Below the pieces are notes generated by a model. That model was not told the origin of the DNA. It was given only the letters and a program-made list of their open reading frames with translations, and did no database searches. The position numbers and the translations under genes are program-made. DNA of 22,025 nucleotides from positions 1-22,025 of IMG/VR virus record IMGVR_UViG_3300035698_001856; one strand, 5' to 3'. The stretch is from a virus. This document shows, in pieces, positions 6,158-11,739 of this stretch (within the stretch, counting starts at the first letter, position 1; every line of letters begins with the position of its first letter).

Positions 6158-6226
6158 GCTCCGAATCGTCAGGTTTCGGGGCTTGGTGTAAAGGATGGCA
6201 CACCGGGGCTATTTAATTTGAAATAG
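6158..6226 (+). other. Three consecutive stem-loops in the 6142-6298 intergenic gap
   Basis: Stem 1: GCTCCGAA (6158-6165) pairs with TTCGGGGC (6175-6182), 8 bp with one G-T pair. Stem 2: GGTGT (6185-6189) with ACACC (6200-6204). Stem 3: CTATTT (6209-6214) with AAATAG (6221-6226). CGGGGCT is repeated at 6177-6183 and 6204-6210. No U-run follows stem 1. Possibilities are a terminator or processing site for the upstream transcript, a small structured RNA, or an origin-related structure next to the replication genes. There is no coding frame of note here. Confidence 0.5.
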
Positions 6227-6239
6227 TGGTGGATTGTAC

Positions 6240-6268
6240 TTGACTTAATTATTAGTTTATAATAAAAT
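6240..6268 (+). promoter_or_regulatory. Internal early promoter for the replication genes
   Basis: TTGACT (6240-6245) is followed after 17 nt by TAAAAT (6263-6268); a perfect TATAAT at 6258-6263 also lies nearby. The stretch is strongly AT-rich. TACTTGAC at 6237-6244 is the same 8-mer as one arm of the operator at 777-801, so the same repressor might act here on a single half-site. The next gene starts at 6299. Confidence 0.65.
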
Positions 6269-6298
6269 GGGCTAAACAATCCAAAAGGAGATACAAAT

Positions 6299-6475
6299 AT
6301 GATTACCAAATTTAAAGCCAGGATGAAGGAAAACGGTCAGTCGTTCAAGTGGTTCTGGTCAAAGTATATATTTGCATACGGGATAAGCTACGTTCAATTT
6401 ATTCAGCAGTTGAACGATTTTTCACCTTTGAAGGATGAAGTCAAGGAAGAGATCACCGCATACATGGAAAAATAA
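6299..6475 (+). CDS. Short unknown protein after the internal promoter (58 aa)
   Basis: A 58-residue frame with a strong ribosome site (AAAAGGAGAT, 8 nt before ATG). It begins MITKFKARMKENGQSFKWFW and ends EEITAYMEK. An N-terminal basic region is followed by an aromatic stretch (KWFWSKYIFAYGISYVQFI) and an acidic C-terminal helix. It could be a membrane-touching or DNA-packing peptide; no family recognised. Its TAA overlaps the ATG of the replication initiator by one base, so the two are coupled. Confidence 0.65.
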   Translation: MITKFKARMKENGQSFKWFWSKYIFAYGISYVQFIQQLNDFSPLKDEVKEEITAYMEK

Positions 6476-7146
6476 TGGGTCAAGGATACATTAAACTGTA
6501 TCGATCCATTAAAGCTAACCCGCTTTGGAAGTCGGAACCGTTCACAAAGGCTCAGGCATGGGTAGACATTTTAATTGAAGCTAACCATGCGGATGGTGGA
6601 TTTTTTAAACGGGGCATATGGGTTGATGTAAAAAGAGGTCAGACTGCAAGGTCTGAACTGACACTTGCCGACGAATGGAGATGGTCAAGGATGAAAGTAA
6701 GAAGGTTTCTTAACTGGCTTTGTGAACAATCAATGATAGACATAAAACGAGACAACAAAACAACCATCATAAGTGTTTGTAATTATGAGATTTACCAAGG
6801 TAAAGACAAATCAAACGAGACACCAAACGTTACAACAGACGAACACCAAACGAACACCAAACGAGACACAAACAATAATGTTAAGAAGAATAAGAATGTT
6901 AAGAAAGGAATAACTTCTAACGCACCAGACCCGACTGATTTTAAAATAACAGAACAACTCAAATCATGGGCAAATAAAAAAGGATTGACGAACGGTGATC
7001 TTGAGAGTTCAATTGAGGCGTGTTTAATCTGGCATAGTTCAAAAGGCAATCAATATTCAGATTGGTCTAAGACAATCCAAAATTGGATAATAAGGGATTT
7101 GAAAGATAGTCCAAATAAGAAACCCGCAACCCCGGCATGGTTATGA
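6475..7146 (+). CDS. Replication initiator / helicase-loader-like protein with N-terminal winged helix (223 aa)
   Basis: Begins MGQGYIKLYRSIKANPLWK, then KAQAWVDILIEANHADGGFF and RGQTARSELTLADEWRWSR, a pattern typical of phage DnaD/replisome-organiser N-terminal winged-helix domains (about 1-105). A polar Asn/Thr/Lys-rich linker follows (115-150), then a helical C-terminal region (about 155-215) with WSKTIQNWIIRDLK. Such proteins bind the phage origin and bring in the helicase. The primase-helicase gene follows directly with a short overlap, supporting this role. The N-terminal assignment is good at fold level; which initiator subfamily it belongs to is unsure. Confidence 0.75.
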   Translation: MGQGYIKLYRSIKANPLWKSEPFTKAQAWVDILIEANHADGGFFKRGIWVDVKRGQTARSELTLADEWRWSRMKVRRFLNWLCEQSMIDIKRDNKTTIISVCNYEIYQGKDKSNETPNVTTDEHQTNTKRDTNNNVKKNKNVKKGITSNAPDPTDFKITEQLKSWANKKGLTNGDLESSIEACLIWHSSKGNQYSDWSKTIQNWIIRDLKDSPNKKPATPAWL

Positions 7147-8819
7147 ATTTTTCAGACTTTGGAATACTGGTCAACCAACCAGGAAGCACTCAGCAAAAGG
7201 TATCATGCCCGAAATGTAAGAAGAAGAATAAAAACCTTTCTGTTAATATCGAAAAAGGGATCTGGAATTGTCATAGCGCAAATTGTGGATGGACAGGCAG
7301 CCTAACAATCAAGGAGATAGTCCCAATGATGAAGAAATTTAAAAAGCCAGTGTTCAGAGAGCAATCGTTTGAAGAGAAGACCGCTGGACATTTGGAGGCA
7401 AGGGGAATCAGTATCGACACTCAGACTAAATATAATGTTTCCCATGAAAAAGCATTCATGCCCCAAACCAGCCAAGAAGAAAATTGTATTGTGTTTCCAT
7501 ACTTCATTGACGGCGACCTGATAAACCGTAAGTATCGGGATGGCAAAAAGAATATGAAAATGGAATCAGAATGTCGGATGGTGATGTATAACCCGGTCAA
7601 GGATCAGCAAGCCAAGTCAGTCATGCGTATCTATATCACAGAGGGAGAGATTGACGCCCTGACGCTCTTAGAGTGTGGTTTAGACCATGTTACCTCAGTC
7701 CCTAATGGTGCACCATCTACCAATACCGACATTGAACGGGTTGACTTTGATTATATCGATTCGATCTATGAGATTTATTATGACTTTAAGGAAATCGTTC
7801 TGGTAATGGATGCTGATGAGGTTGGAATAAGATTTCGGGATGAATTGGCGAGGCGATTCGGGTTCGAGATATGCAAGAAAGTTTCTTACCCTGAAGATTG
7901 CAAAGATATCAACGATGTTATGGTTAAATATGGGGTAGACAAGGTTGCAGAGTGTATCAAAGAAGCAGAAGATTACCCGGTAAAAGGTCTTTACGATGTG
8001 GACAGCTTTCAGAGTTCCATTATGGACTATTACAAAAACGGGTTTCTTCCTGGGGTTTCTACTGGTTGGCCCGGTGTCAACAAGATATACAGCCCACGAA
8101 CTAAAGAGTTTACGGTTGTAACCGGGATTCCTTCTCATGGGAAATCTGTCTGGCTTGATAATTTGATGATCAATGTAGCAAAGCACCACAATTGGAAGTT
8201 TGCGGTCTTCTCCCCGGAAAACGCACCATGTGAAAGGCATATTGCAAACCTGACAGAAATCACCGTGGGTAAGCCTTTTGGACGGAATTACAACGGGCAT
8301 ATGTCAGAGAAAGAAATGCTCGACGCTCAAAAGATTCTGACCAATTTCTTCTATTTTCTTCTACCAGAAACAGACTCACCCACCATCGACGAAGTTCTCA
8401 GGCTATCCAAGGCCGCAATATTTAAACATGGTGTCCGGGGAATTGTGATAGATCCTTGGAACGAGATTGAGCATAACCGGGGAAGTGTATCAGAAACAGA
8501 TTACATTTCCAAGGCACTGTCAAAGATTCGCTATTTCTGCCGAATGAATGATGTTCATATCTGGCTGGTTGCCCACCCTTTCAAGATGAAGAAAGTAGAC
8601 AAGGGTCCAAACGCGGGGAATTACCCGGTGCCGACTCCATACGACATTTCAGGTTCAGCCCATTGGAGGAATAAAGCGGACAATTGCGTTTGTGTCTACC
8701 GGGATTTTGAAGAGAAGATCACGAAAATTTACACTCAAAAAATCCGGTTCAAGGAGTGCGGGGAAGTCGGAGAGGCTGTCTTGAAATTTGATGTGAAAAA
8801 TAGCCGGTTCTCAGAATGA
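7137..8819 (+). CDS. DNA primase-helicase, T7 gp4/Twinkle-like
   Basis: Length 560 residues. Zinc-binding module at the N-terminus: C24-x2-C27 and C45-x4-C50. TOPRIM primase: YITEGEIDALTLLE with E169, and VLVMDADEVG with D225 and D227. RecA-type helicase: Walker A GIPSHGKS (330-337), Walker B GIVIDPW (D439), and C-terminal motif IYTQKIRFKECG (531-542). The layout matches T7 gp4 (566 residues), which makes primers and unwinds DNA as a hexameric ring at the fork. Two starts are possible, 7137 or 7143 (MNFSDFG, in ATGA overlap with the initiator gene); neither has a strong ribosome site. The stop overlaps the HNH gene (ATGA). No DNA polymerase gene is seen in this window. Confidence 0.93.
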   Translation: MVMNFSDFGILVNQPGSTQQKVSCPKCKKKNKNLSVNIEKGIWNCHSANCGWTGSLTIKEIVPMMKKFKKPVFREQSFEEKTAGHLEARGISIDTQTKYNVSHEKAFMPQTSQEENCIVFPYFIDGDLINRKYRDGKKNMKMESECRMVMYNPVKDQQAKSVMRIYITEGEIDALTLLECGLDHVTSVPNGAPSTNTDIERVDFDYIDSIYEIYYDFKEIVLVMDADEVGIRFRDELARRFGFEICKKVSYPEDCKDINDVMVKYGVDKVAECIKEAEDYPVKGLYDVDSFQSSIMDYYKNGFLPGVSTGWPGVNKIYSPRTKEFTVVTGIPSHGKSVWLDNLMINVAKHHNWKFAVFSPENAPCERHIANLTEITVGKPFGRNYNGHMSEKEMLDAQKILTNFFYFLLPETDSPTIDEVLRLSKAAIFKHGVRGIVIDPWNEIEHNRGSVSETDYISKALSKIRYFCRMNDVHIWLVAHPFKMKKVDKGPNAGNYPVPTPYDISGSAHWRNKADNCVCVYRDFEEKITKIYTQKIRFKECGEVGEAVLKFDVKNSRFSE

Positions 8820-9151
8820 GCAAGTATTCAGAGAAGTTAAAAGATCCACGTTGGCAGAAAAAGCGGTTGAAGATTCTGAACAGGGACGGTTTCAAGTGCA
8901 TGTGCTGTCTGAGTACCAAAACCATGCTATCAATCCACCATCTCTATTACAGGACTGATTTGAACCCGTGGGAATATCCCAATAGATCACTGGTTACATT
9001 ATGCCAGGACTGCCACGAAGTTGCTGATCAGATCGATTTTAAGAGGTTATGGAAACGGCGCTTAAAACTTCGGTTAGTTCGGAATCAAAGCGTAATACCT
9101 GACCAAATTATTAAATTGATGTTCATTGTTTTTAGTCTTAAACATCTATAA
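8816..9151 (+). CDS. HNH endonuclease-like protein (111 aa)
   Basis: Begins MSKYSEKLKDPRWQKKRLKI. It contains C28-x2-C31, LSIHHLYY (H41, H42), the typical NPWEYPNRSLVTLC segment and C63-x2-C66-H67. This is the phage HNH pattern: two Cys pairs hold a zinc and the HH pair is at the active site. The basic stretch KRLWKRRLKLRLVRN follows. ATGA overlap with the primase-helicase suggests a built-in replication or packaging-related nuclease or a long-settled homing gene; the sequence does not decide. The stop TAA at 9149-9151 lies in the repeated linker described below. Confidence 0.85.
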   Translation: MSKYSEKLKDPRWQKKRLKILNRDGFKCMCCLSTKTMLSIHHLYYRTDLNPWEYPNRSLVTLCQDCHEVADQIDFKRLWKRRLKLRLVRNQSVIPDQIIKLMFIVFSLKHL

Positions 9152-9162
9152 CACAGGGGATA
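9148..9162 (+). repeat. Repeated stop-to-start linker, copy 1
   Basis: ATAACACAGGGGATA occurs here and identically at 9354-9368. In both places it begins at or near a stop codon and ends just before an ATG, and it supplies the AGGGG ribosome site. Confidence 0.7.
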
Positions 9163-9164
9163 GG

Positions 9165-9341
9165 ATGGATGAAAAAGAATTTTATACAGTGAGAGGAAAA
9201 CTGCTATCCGGCGCTCAGACAATAGAAGAGGCTCTGGAGTTTATTAAGATAATCAACACTCTGTTCGATATGGTTGAGGAAGCAAGCCAAGAAGATTTCT
9301 ATGGGACTGAAGGCTTCAAGCACCGTCTTGGATGGGATTAA
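9165..9341 (+). CDS. Small acidic unknown protein (58 aa)
   Basis: Start at 9165 is set by AGGGGAT 3 nt upstream, in the repeated linker; the frame also extends left to 9126 inside the HNH gene. The protein begins MDEKEFYTVRGKLLSGAQTI and is acidic and helical (IEEALEFIKIINTLFDMVEEA), ending FKHRLGWD. No Cys motif or known domain. Small acidic phage proteins of this kind are sometimes DNA mimics or inhibitors; there is no direct evidence for that here. Confidence 0.6.
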   Translation: MDEKEFYTVRGKLLSGAQTIEEALEFIKIINTLFDMVEEASQEDFYGTEGFKHRLGWD

Positions 9342-9368
9342 TCACAAACACACATAACACAGGGGATA
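9340..9368 (+). repeat. Repeated stop-to-start linker, copy 2 (compound)
   Basis: This linker combines AATCACAAACACACATA (9340-9356), which recurs at 9564-9580 with two mismatches, and ATAACACAGGGGATA (9354-9368), identical to copy 1. It starts with the TAA of the preceding gene. Confidence 0.65.
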
Positions 9369-9370
9369 TG

Positions 9371-9565
9371 ATGATTCATATCGATCAATTCTTTAAGGCC
9401 TCAAAAGAAACGAAATGTGAAAAATGTGGCGGTGATCCTGAAATTTGGCCAAAAGAAGAGGGACCATACACAGTCGAGTGTAACAATTGCGGGTTTGGGA
9501 CTATATCATGGGCATACGCGGATGAAGCATGGAAATGCTGGGTTGATTTAAACACTCAGCCATAA
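9371..9565 (+). CDS. Lar-like zinc-ribbon protein (64 aa)
   Basis: Start at 9371 has AGGGG at 5-nt spacing; an ATG at 9368 is directly next to the site and less likely. Sequence MIHIDQFFKASKETKCEKCG. C-E-K-C-G-G is followed by V-E-C-N-N-C-G and ADEAWKCWVDLN at the end. The C-x2-C-G-G ... C-x2-C-G ... EAWxxW layout resembles the Lar/zinc-ribbon family, whose Rac-prophage member Lar eases type I restriction by acting on the methylation activity of the host enzyme. The family resemblance is reasonable; the anti-restriction role is inference. Confidence 0.65.
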   Translation: MIHIDQFFKASKETKCEKCGGDPEIWPKEEGPYTVECNNCGFGTISWAYADEAWKCWVDLNTQP

Positions 9566-9580
9566 CCACAAACATACATA
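9564..9580 (+). repeat. Repeated stop-to-start linker, copy 3 (degenerate)
   Basis: AACCACAAACATACATA matches 9340-9356 at 15 of 17 positions and again begins at the TAA of the preceding gene. The following CTATAA (9584-9589) also echoes the CTATAA before copy 1. The ribosome site of the next gene (GAGGTAAAG) is different. Confidence 0.5.
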
Positions 9581-9610
9581 GATCTATAAACATATCTAAT
9601 CGAGGTAAAG

Positions 9611-9844
9611 ATGCCTAGAAAAATCACAGCCTATGCATGCAAGTTTAAATGCGGTCATCGGGTAAATACAAAGGAATCAGCAATTGTGATTCATGAGAAA
9701 ATATGTTTTGCAAATCCAGAAAGGCGCGCTTGCCGAATTTGCGCTAATTTTGTCAGGGGTGATGATGGTATGGAATGTTGGCAAGATCGTTTGACTCCAG
9801 ATCAATATGCAACATTCAATTGTCCATACTGGAAGGCCAAATGA
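9611..9844 (+). CDS. Small Cys-rich metal-binding protein (77 aa)
   Basis: Begins MPRKITAYACKFKCGHRVNT with GAGGTAAAG just upstream. Two metal-site candidates: C10-x3-C14-x-H16 with H28-x3-C32 (a C2H2-like finger), then C41-x2-C44 with C56 and C71 (RACRICANF ... MECW ... FNCPYW). The second pattern resembles the C-terminus of the gene at 1714. It probably binds zinc or an iron-sulphur group; function unknown. The stop overlaps the next ATG (ATGA). Confidence 0.65.
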   Translation: MPRKITAYACKFKCGHRVNTKESAIVIHEKICFANPERRACRICANFVRGDDGMECWQDRLTPDQYATFNCPYWKAK

Positions 9845-10170
9845 CTGCAAAGAACCCGGCGACAATTACTTACCGCGATATCACCGGAACCATCTGGGAT
9901 TGGTCGATTTATTCATCCATAAATTACAACACATTGTACCATCGAAAGGTCGTAGCATGTTGGGATGACGCAAAATGTATTGAGTATCCAGTGGGACCGC
10001 GGCACAACCGGACAATGAAGGATGAATGTCAGCAGAGAGAGAAAGAGCTTGCGGGTCAGAGGCCGATTGCTAACATGTTTAAGGGGTGTAGCCATCAGGT
10101 TGAGTCGGCGCTCCGGAGTGGGGATTTTACAGCGTTTATGGCTGCAACTGAATATATGGTAGCGAAATGA
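9841..10170 (+). CDS. Unknown early protein (109 aa)
   Basis: Start at 9841 overlaps the previous stop (ATGA). Sequence starts MTAKNPATITYRDITGTIWD. The N-terminal half is aromatic (DWSIYSSINYNTLYHR), the middle has PVGPRHNRTMKDECQQREKE, and the C-terminus is helical (FMAATEYMVAK). No known domain recognised. The frame extends left to 9775 inside the preceding gene without a ribosome site. The end overlaps the methyltransferase-like gene by 4 nt. Confidence 0.6.
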   Translation: MTAKNPATITYRDITGTIWDWSIYSSINYNTLYHRKVVACWDDAKCIEYPVGPRHNRTMKDECQQREKELAGQRPIANMFKGCSHQVESALRSGDFTAFMAATEYMVAK

Positions 10171-10736
10171 AAATATTAATTGCGTGTGAGTTTAGCGGGG
10201 TTGTCCGAGAGGCGTTCAGAAAAAAAGGCCATGATGCTTGGAGCTGTGATCTGTTACCGTCCGAAATATACGGTAAACATTATCAGGGAGATGTTTTCGA
10301 TATAATTAGCAACGGGTGGGATATGATTATTGCTCACCCGCCATGCACTTATTTGTGCAACGGTGGACAGGCAAACATAACCAGGAGGCCGCACCTTAAA
10401 TGGGAAGAGGGAAGAGACGCCGGGATTGATTTTTTCATGAAATTTGTCAATGCAGGGATTCCGAAGATTGCCGTTGAAAATCCAATCGGAGTGATGTCTA
10501 CCAGGTATAGAAAACCAGACCAAATTGTCAGACCGTTCATGTTTGGGCATGAATACAATAAGGATATTTGCCTGTGGCTGGAAGGGTTGCCAAAACTGAC
10601 ACCCACAAATCACCATCGAGGACCATACAAAAAAATTGACTTTTGGAGTACAAAAAGAAACCCGAACGGACGATCTTTAAAGTCTATAACCTTTCAGGGT
10701 TTGGCCGATGCAATGGCTGAGCAATGGGGAACATGA
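10167..10736 (+). CDS. Short C5-cytosine methyltransferase-like protein (189 aa)
   Basis: The N-terminus MKILIACEFSGVVREAF is motif I (AdoMet binding), D28 in CDLLPSE ends motif II, HPPCTYL (C60) is motif IV, and VENP (E104) corresponds to motif VI. It resembles a widespread phage protein often annotated as DNA cytosine methyltransferase. At 189 residues it lacks the target-recognition domain and later motifs of true C5 methyltransferases (usually 300 or more residues), and reads PPCT and ENP where those enzymes have PCQ and ENV. Whether it modifies cytosine in DNA, acts on dCMP or does something else is not settled by the sequence. It is coupled by ATGA overlaps to both neighbours, the next being a VRR-NUC nuclease. 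Confidence 0.75.
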   Translation: MKILIACEFSGVVREAFRKKGHDAWSCDLLPSEIYGKHYQGDVFDIISNGWDMIIAHPPCTYLCNGGQANITRRPHLKWEEGRDAGIDFFMKFVNAGIPKIAVENPIGVMSTRYRKPDQIVRPFMFGHEYNKDICLWLEGLPKLTPTNHHRGPYKKIDFWSTKRNPNGRSLKSITFQGLADAMAEQWGT

Positions 10737-11047
10737 AAGAAACCGATCTCAGGAACGCCTGTTACGATTACGCCGACTCTATGCCAAGATGTAAGCCAAT
10801 CGATACCAGCACATTGAACCGTGGCCAGCGGAAGTTTAAGCGGAAAAAACCGGGGGTCGCTGATCTGCATATCTGCAATATGGGAATGTTTATAGCAGTT
10901 GAAACTAAGATTGGGAAGAATGGGCAGTCAGATGGCCAAATATCGTACCAGGAAGAAGTTGAAGCGGCTGGTGGGGTCTACTGGCTGATTTATGACTTTG
11001 ATGATTTTAAGCGTCGAATTGATAGCTTTATGGAGTTATTAAAATGA
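10733..11047 (+). CDS. VRR-NUC domain nuclease (104 aa)
   Basis: Start at 10733 (MKETDLRNACYDYAD) overlaps the previous stop (ATGA) and is preferred over 10724. It has the PD-(D/E)xK pattern of VRR-NUC: PGVADLHI (D44), FIAVETKIG (E57, K59), then GQSDGQISYQEEV (Q69) and GGVYWLIYDFDDF. Stand-alone VRR-NUC proteins of phages are structure-specific nucleases thought to cut branched DNA such as Holliday junctions. It may replace RusA, which is not seen here, in resolving recombination or replication junctions before packaging. Confidence 0.85.
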   Translation: MKETDLRNACYDYADSMPRCKPIDTSTLNRGQRKFKRKKPGVADLHICNMGMFIAVETKIGKNGQSDGQISYQEEVEAAGGVYWLIYDFDDFKRRIDSFMELLK

Positions 11048-11244
11048 CAGCGACAGATCGTACCGCTGTAAACTCAGAATACATCGACCGGCTGAACCAT
11101 ATCCGGGAAATTAAATCGGCATTGGAGAATACCCCGAAAGGTCACGAGGTTCTTATCTGCCATACCTGCCATACTCACAGGACTATGCCGATTGGTCTGG
11201 ATAAGGGTTGCGAGGTGTGCGAAGCGGTACGAGGTGTAAAATGA
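11044..11244 (+). CDS. Small zinc-finger-like protein (66 aa)
   Basis: ATGA overlap with the VRR-NUC gene. Begins MTATDRTAVNSEYIDRLNHI; a helix covers about 10-30. C39-H-x-C42-H and C56-x2-C59 form a likely four-Cys zinc site in a short ribbon. No specific family recognised. It could be a DNA-binding partner of the nuclease, by position only. Confidence 0.6.
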   Translation: MTATDRTAVNSEYIDRLNHIREIKSALENTPKGHEVLICHTCHTHRTMPIGLDKGCEVCEAVRGVK

Positions 11245-11276
11245 GCCGAAAATCTAACCCCATCATGGGAGGAAAA

Positions 11277-11492
11277 ATGAAGACAGCAGAAGAGAGAGCC
11301 GAAGATTTTGTGCTAAAACTTCCGAGATCATGTAAGCCGCACAGAAAACAGATCAAGGAGGAATTAATTATCGCCCTAAAGCGGCAAGACAAGATCACCC
11401 GCCATGCCTGCGCTGATAATGTCGCAGAATATGCGGATGGATTTGATCTAAGCGGCGCAATCGCAGCAATCATGAACACAAAGGCAATATGA
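11277..11492 (+). CDS. Small helical unknown protein (71 aa)
   Basis: GGGAGG at 11267-11272 points to the ATG at 11277 (MKTAEERAEDFVLKLPRSCK). An in-frame ATG at 11241 overlaps the previous stop and would add 12 residues; the ribosome site favours the shorter form. The product is alpha-helical (ADNVAEYADGFDLSGAIAAIM) with two Cys. No domain recognised. The end overlaps the next gene (ATGA). Confidence 0.6.
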   Translation: MKTAEERAEDFVLKLPRSCKPHRKQIKEELIIALKRQDKITRHACADNVAEYADGFDLSGAIAAIMNTKAI

Positions 11493-11704
11493 AAATATCA
11501 TTGATGCACATAGCAATAGCTCTTATCCTGATATTCCTTACTCTCGTAATGGGCATAGTGCCGATTCAAACGAAGCATTTCACGACCAAAAATGGGGTTG
11601 ATTGTGTCGTGTTTAACTCTTTCTCAGCCCCATCATGCAATTGGGATAGGTGGAATGTATTGACAAACTACGGTCAGGAGCCTATCGCAATTGAAATTGA
11701 TTAA
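11489..11704 (+). CDS. Small membrane or exported protein (71 aa)
   Basis: Begins MKISLMHIAIALILIFLTLV: one N-terminal hydrophobic segment (about 5-25), an uncleaved anchor or a signal peptide, followed by a polar domain of about 45 residues with two Cys (DCVVFNSFSAPSC) that could form a disulphide in the periplasm. Similar short phage proteins with a DCVVF...SCNW pattern exist from memory, without known function. It is the last gene of the early run; its stop is at 11702-11704, directly before the next promoter. Confidence 0.65.
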   Translation: MKISLMHIAIALILIFLTLVMGIVPIQTKHFTTKNGVDCVVFNSFSAPSCNWDRWNVLTNYGQEPIAIEID

Positions 11705-11713
11705 TGATATAAT
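11705..11713 (+). promoter_or_regulatory. Extended -10 promoter of the lipoprotein gene
   Basis: TGATATAAT is a perfect extended -10 (TGnTATAAT). At 17-nt spacing the -35 position reads TCGCAA, which is poor, but extended -10 promoters tolerate this. The transcript would begin near 11720, about 20 nt before the ATG at 11740. A private promoter between early genes and the oppositely oriented late genes is typical of a moron. Confidence 0.65.
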
Positions 11714-11739
11714 TGAATATCTAACCAATGGAGGAAACC

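Noticed and set aside
6142-6240. tRNA gene in the structured gap
   Set aside because: The stems do not form a cloverleaf, there is no proper acceptor stem, and no T-loop GTTCGA-type motif with matching stem.
7695-8300. Open frame of 201 codons on the minus strand
   Set aside because: It lies inside the well-supported primase-helicase gene and shows no domain or ribosome site.
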